DNA of 8,231 bases from Paracoccaceae bacterium (GTDB taxonomy: Bacteria; Pseudomonadota; Alphaproteobacteria; Rhodobacterales; Rhodobacteraceae), in contig JAPOSK010000213.1 in NCBI GenBank assembly GCA_026709725.1, positions 1 through 8,231 on the forward strand. The letters run 5' to 3'. The number at the start of each line of letters is the position of its first letter. The first letter of the stretch is position 1. Under the pieces are notes generated by a model, which was not told the DNA's origin, ran no database searches, and was given only the letters and a program-made list of their open reading frames with translations. Both the position numbers and the translations under genes were made by a program. Shown here one piece after another: positions 6,487 through 8,231 of the stretch.

Positions 6487-7487
6487 AACTGACGAACATG
6501 CATGGCGCTGTTTCGCTGCAGGCGCTGGGCGCAATGCTGCATGACTGCGTCTTCAAACTGAACGGCAAGCAAGTCCGTCCACTCTATGATCCACCATGGC
6601 GATCCGATCATGGAGGGAACCTTGATGCGCTACCACCGATCCTGCGAAAAATGGGGAGCGAATGGCCATGCGTCCCCTTTGGTCGCACGCAAGAGCAACT
6701 GCAGCTTCCGACAGAATGGGACGTGAGTGAGAGCGCGGCCGACTGGGACAGCTGGGTACATGGGTATTCCTCAAACTCGGATTGGCAGCTGGAGCAGTTG
6801 AACGCACGCACATTGCGCGCAACGATTCACTATCCTGAACAGACCCCGATCCTGCATCTCGAGCGCACTGTGGAATTGCTGGAGGATATGCCGGGCATCG
6901 CCCTGTCCCTTACCATACACGCTCACCGTGAAACGCGATTTCCTCTGGGGTTGCATCCGATCCTGTCGATGGCGGGGGCCGCATCCGGAACACTCCGGCT
7001 GGCGGTTCCCGATCATGCAAGAGTCTGGAGTTTTCCGGTCGATGTTGAACCGGGGCGCGGTCATTTCTCCCCCAGCCAGCAGGACTGCCCTCCCGGGCAG
7101 GTCCGAACCAGTACCGGGGATATCACTGATATCCGTCTGCTGCCACCTGAAGGCCGGACAGAAGATCTCCTGCTGCTGACACGCACAGATGGTGCGGTTG
7201 GATTGGTGAATGCAGCCCAGGGATACACAACCACTGTGCGATGGGATACCGAACACCTCCCCGGCTGCCTGCTGTGGATCTCAAACGGAGGGCGCGATGC
7301 CTATCCCTGGAACGGGCGGGTTCAGGCACTTGGGGTTGAACCGGTGGCCTCTGCCTTCGATCTTGGCATGGCGCACAGTCTTGCACACGATACACCCCTC
7401 GCCCGGCATGGTTTGCAAACATCAATTTCTGTTCTTCCCGGCACACCATTTGCTTGCAAATACACGATTCTGATCACACCAAATTGA
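6483..7487 (+). CDS. Galactose mutarotase-like / aldose 1-epimerase family protein
   Basis: This 334-residue protein has no signal peptide and is predicted cytoplasmic. Aldose 1-epimerase features are R152-F-P-L-G-L-H158-P, corresponding to the mutarotase histidine loop that usually reads HPYF, and G284-V-E286-P near the C-terminus, matching the catalytic glutamate strand. A conserved-looking N-terminal block around residues 43-67 (H-G-G-N-L-D-A-L, then W-P-C-V-P-F-G) is more typical of uncharacterised mutarotase-like paralogues than of GalM. It may interconvert sugar anomers for the dehydrogenase encoded across the control region, or only bind a sugar. The ATG overlaps the regulator stop as ATGA; the nearest GGAG is about 14 bases upstream, so translation is probably coupled to the regulator. 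Family assignment is fairly firm; catalysis and substrate are inferred. Confidence 0.8.
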   Translation: MKLTNMHGAVSLQALGAMLHDCVFKLNGKQVRPLYDPPWRSDHGGNLDALPPILRKMGSEWPCVPFGRTQEQLQLPTEWDVSESAADWDSWVHGYSSNSDWQLEQLNARTLRATIHYPEQTPILHLERTVELLEDMPGIALSLTIHAHRETRFPLGLHPILSMAGAASGTLRLAVPDHARVWSFPVDVEPGRGHFSPSQQDCPPGQVRTSTGDITDIRLLPPEGRTEDLLLLTRTDGAVGLVNAAQGYTTTVRWDTEHLPGCLLWISNGGRDAYPWNGRVQALGVEPVASAFDLGMAHSLAHDTPLARHGLQTSISVLPGTPFACKYTILITPN

Positions 7488-8170
7488 CCCGAACTGCATA
7501 ATTGGCCAGTCCCATTGCCCTCTCATTCGAGCATAACCGCATTGAAAGATATCCGGAGTCACTGCCGCCAACGCCGCCATCGGACACAACCCAGACGATG
7601 GCAATGAACCCGACTGCTGTTTCCGGATGATATTGAATCTCTGAATCAGGATGGCGTTGCTTCCGCCTCAAGGCGGGCAGATCGCCTGCAAGTCTCCATG
7701 AGAGGGACGCCCGTGCGTGCGCCAGGGCCGGAAGATCAGCAGACGGGAGGAGGGGATGAGCCTGCCCCACCCGGGAGGAGGTCCGGTCCCGTGATCTCCC
7801 CAGCCCCAATCATCACTTCTGGTGGGCCATGTCGCAGCCATTCGGGCCCAGGCTGCATCAAACCGGGCCAGGCTTGAGGAGTTGCCGCAGGGCGAGGACG
7901 CCCCCAAAGTGACCTCTGGATCATAAACATCAGGGGGCTTCGTGCACACGCCGACGAGTGTTCTGCTGGCTGCCTCAAGCTGATCCAACTCCGGCTGATC
8001 AACCACTGGATTGGAACTCCGGCATTCCGGAGTTGCAGAAGACAGGCATCATCATTGAAGGAAAGCAGTGACCGGATATTCGTGATTGCCATGGTCGCGC
8101 CGTCCTCGCCCATGAACGCCATGCCTGCCGGCGATCATGCAGTGGACACCAGGCCGCCGATGATGTTCAC
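7488..8170 (-). pseudogene. Decayed coding region, family not recognised
   Basis: No intact gene is visible after the mutarotase-like gene. On the minus strand, protein-like stretches occur one after another in different frames: from about 8122 leftward (A-I-T-N-I-R-S-L-L-S-F-N-D-D), then from about 8025 (S-N-P-V-V-D-Q-P-E-L-D-Q-L-E-A-A and T-K-P-P-D-V-Y-D-P-E-V), then frames down to a stop at 7474-7476 overlapping the convergent gene's end. This suggests an old gene of about 200 residues broken by several frameshifts, or a run of low-quality sequence. The product could not be identified. A repeat AACTCCGGC (7987 and 8015) marks one likely breakpoint. A noncoding region with chance ORFs remains possible. 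Confidence 0.35.
8015..8034. repeat. Short inverted repeat (8-bp stem, 4-base loop) in the decayed region
   Basis: AACTCCGG and CCGGAGTT flank CATT, giving a compact perfect stem-loop. The same AACTCCGG occurs as a direct repeat at 7987-7994, 28 bases away. No T-run follows on either strand, so it is a poor terminator. It may be a remnant of local duplication at a frameshift point. Confidence 0.4.
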
Positions 8171-8231
8171 AGATAACCGCTACGGATCCTCACAGCATAA
8201 CCTACACCCACCTCTTGCCCAGGAAGCATCG

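Noticed and set aside
7085..7100. CTGCCC-TCCC-GGGCAG hairpin
   Set aside because: Short stem inside the coding sequence with no T-run; not a terminator.
7118..7134. Perfect 17-base palindrome GGATATCACTGATATCC
   Set aside because: It lies inside the mutarotase-like coding sequence and follows from the codons for D-I-T-D-I; nothing suggests a site there.
1..8231. CRISPR arrays, tRNA or rRNA genes, insertion sequences, integration sites
   Set aside because: No spaced direct-repeat array, no recognisable tRNA or rRNA sequence, and no transposase or terminal inverted repeats were seen on either strand.

Overview
The window looks like a sugar or sugar-acid uptake and catabolism locus from a Gram-negative bacterium, most likely an alphaproteobacterium. 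This rests on moderate-to-high GC genes, a periplasmic binding protein with a cleavable signal peptide, an RbsABC-type transporter, and a GntR/FCD regulator next to a mannonate-dehydratase-like enzyme. The taxonomic call is inference.

Layout. An AT-rich divergent control region (about 5678-5835) separates two transcription units. Leftward (minus strand) runs a tightly packed six-gene operon: periplasmic sugar-binding protein (4709-5677), dual-domain ABC ATPase (3144-4646), permease (2121-3119), mannonate-dehydratase-family enzyme (1060-2124), SDR dehydrogenase resembling glucose 1-dehydrogenase (266-1063), and the N-terminal part of an RraA-family protein that runs off the left edge (1-259). 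Rightward (plus strand) runs a GntR/FCD regulator (5836-6486), overlapping by 4 bases a galactose-mutarotase-like protein (6483-7487). The last roughly 740 bases (7488-8231) hold no intact gene, only broken minus-strand reading frames that look like a decayed gene.

How the genes may work together (inference). The transporter imports a sugar or aldonate. The mutarotase-like protein would balance anomers, and the SDR would oxidise C1 of an aldose or, alternatively, interconvert fructuronate and mannonate. The dehydratase would make a 2-keto-3-deoxy acid, and the RraA-family protein could be the aldolase that cleaves it. The GntR protein probably represses the divergent promoter: an 11-bp inverted repeat has one arm lying in the spacer of a good sigma70-type promoter for the operon.

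The most unusual point is in the ABC ATPase. The P-loop of its first nucleotide-binding domain has lost the Walker A lysine and the first glycine, while the rest of the domain is well conserved. The second domain also lacks the lysine, as is normal in this family, so neither site has a canonical Walker A. Other points of note are a GC-rich stem-loop between the binding-protein and ATPase genes, a four-codon ORF between the ribosome binding site and start of the regulator, and the decayed right end.
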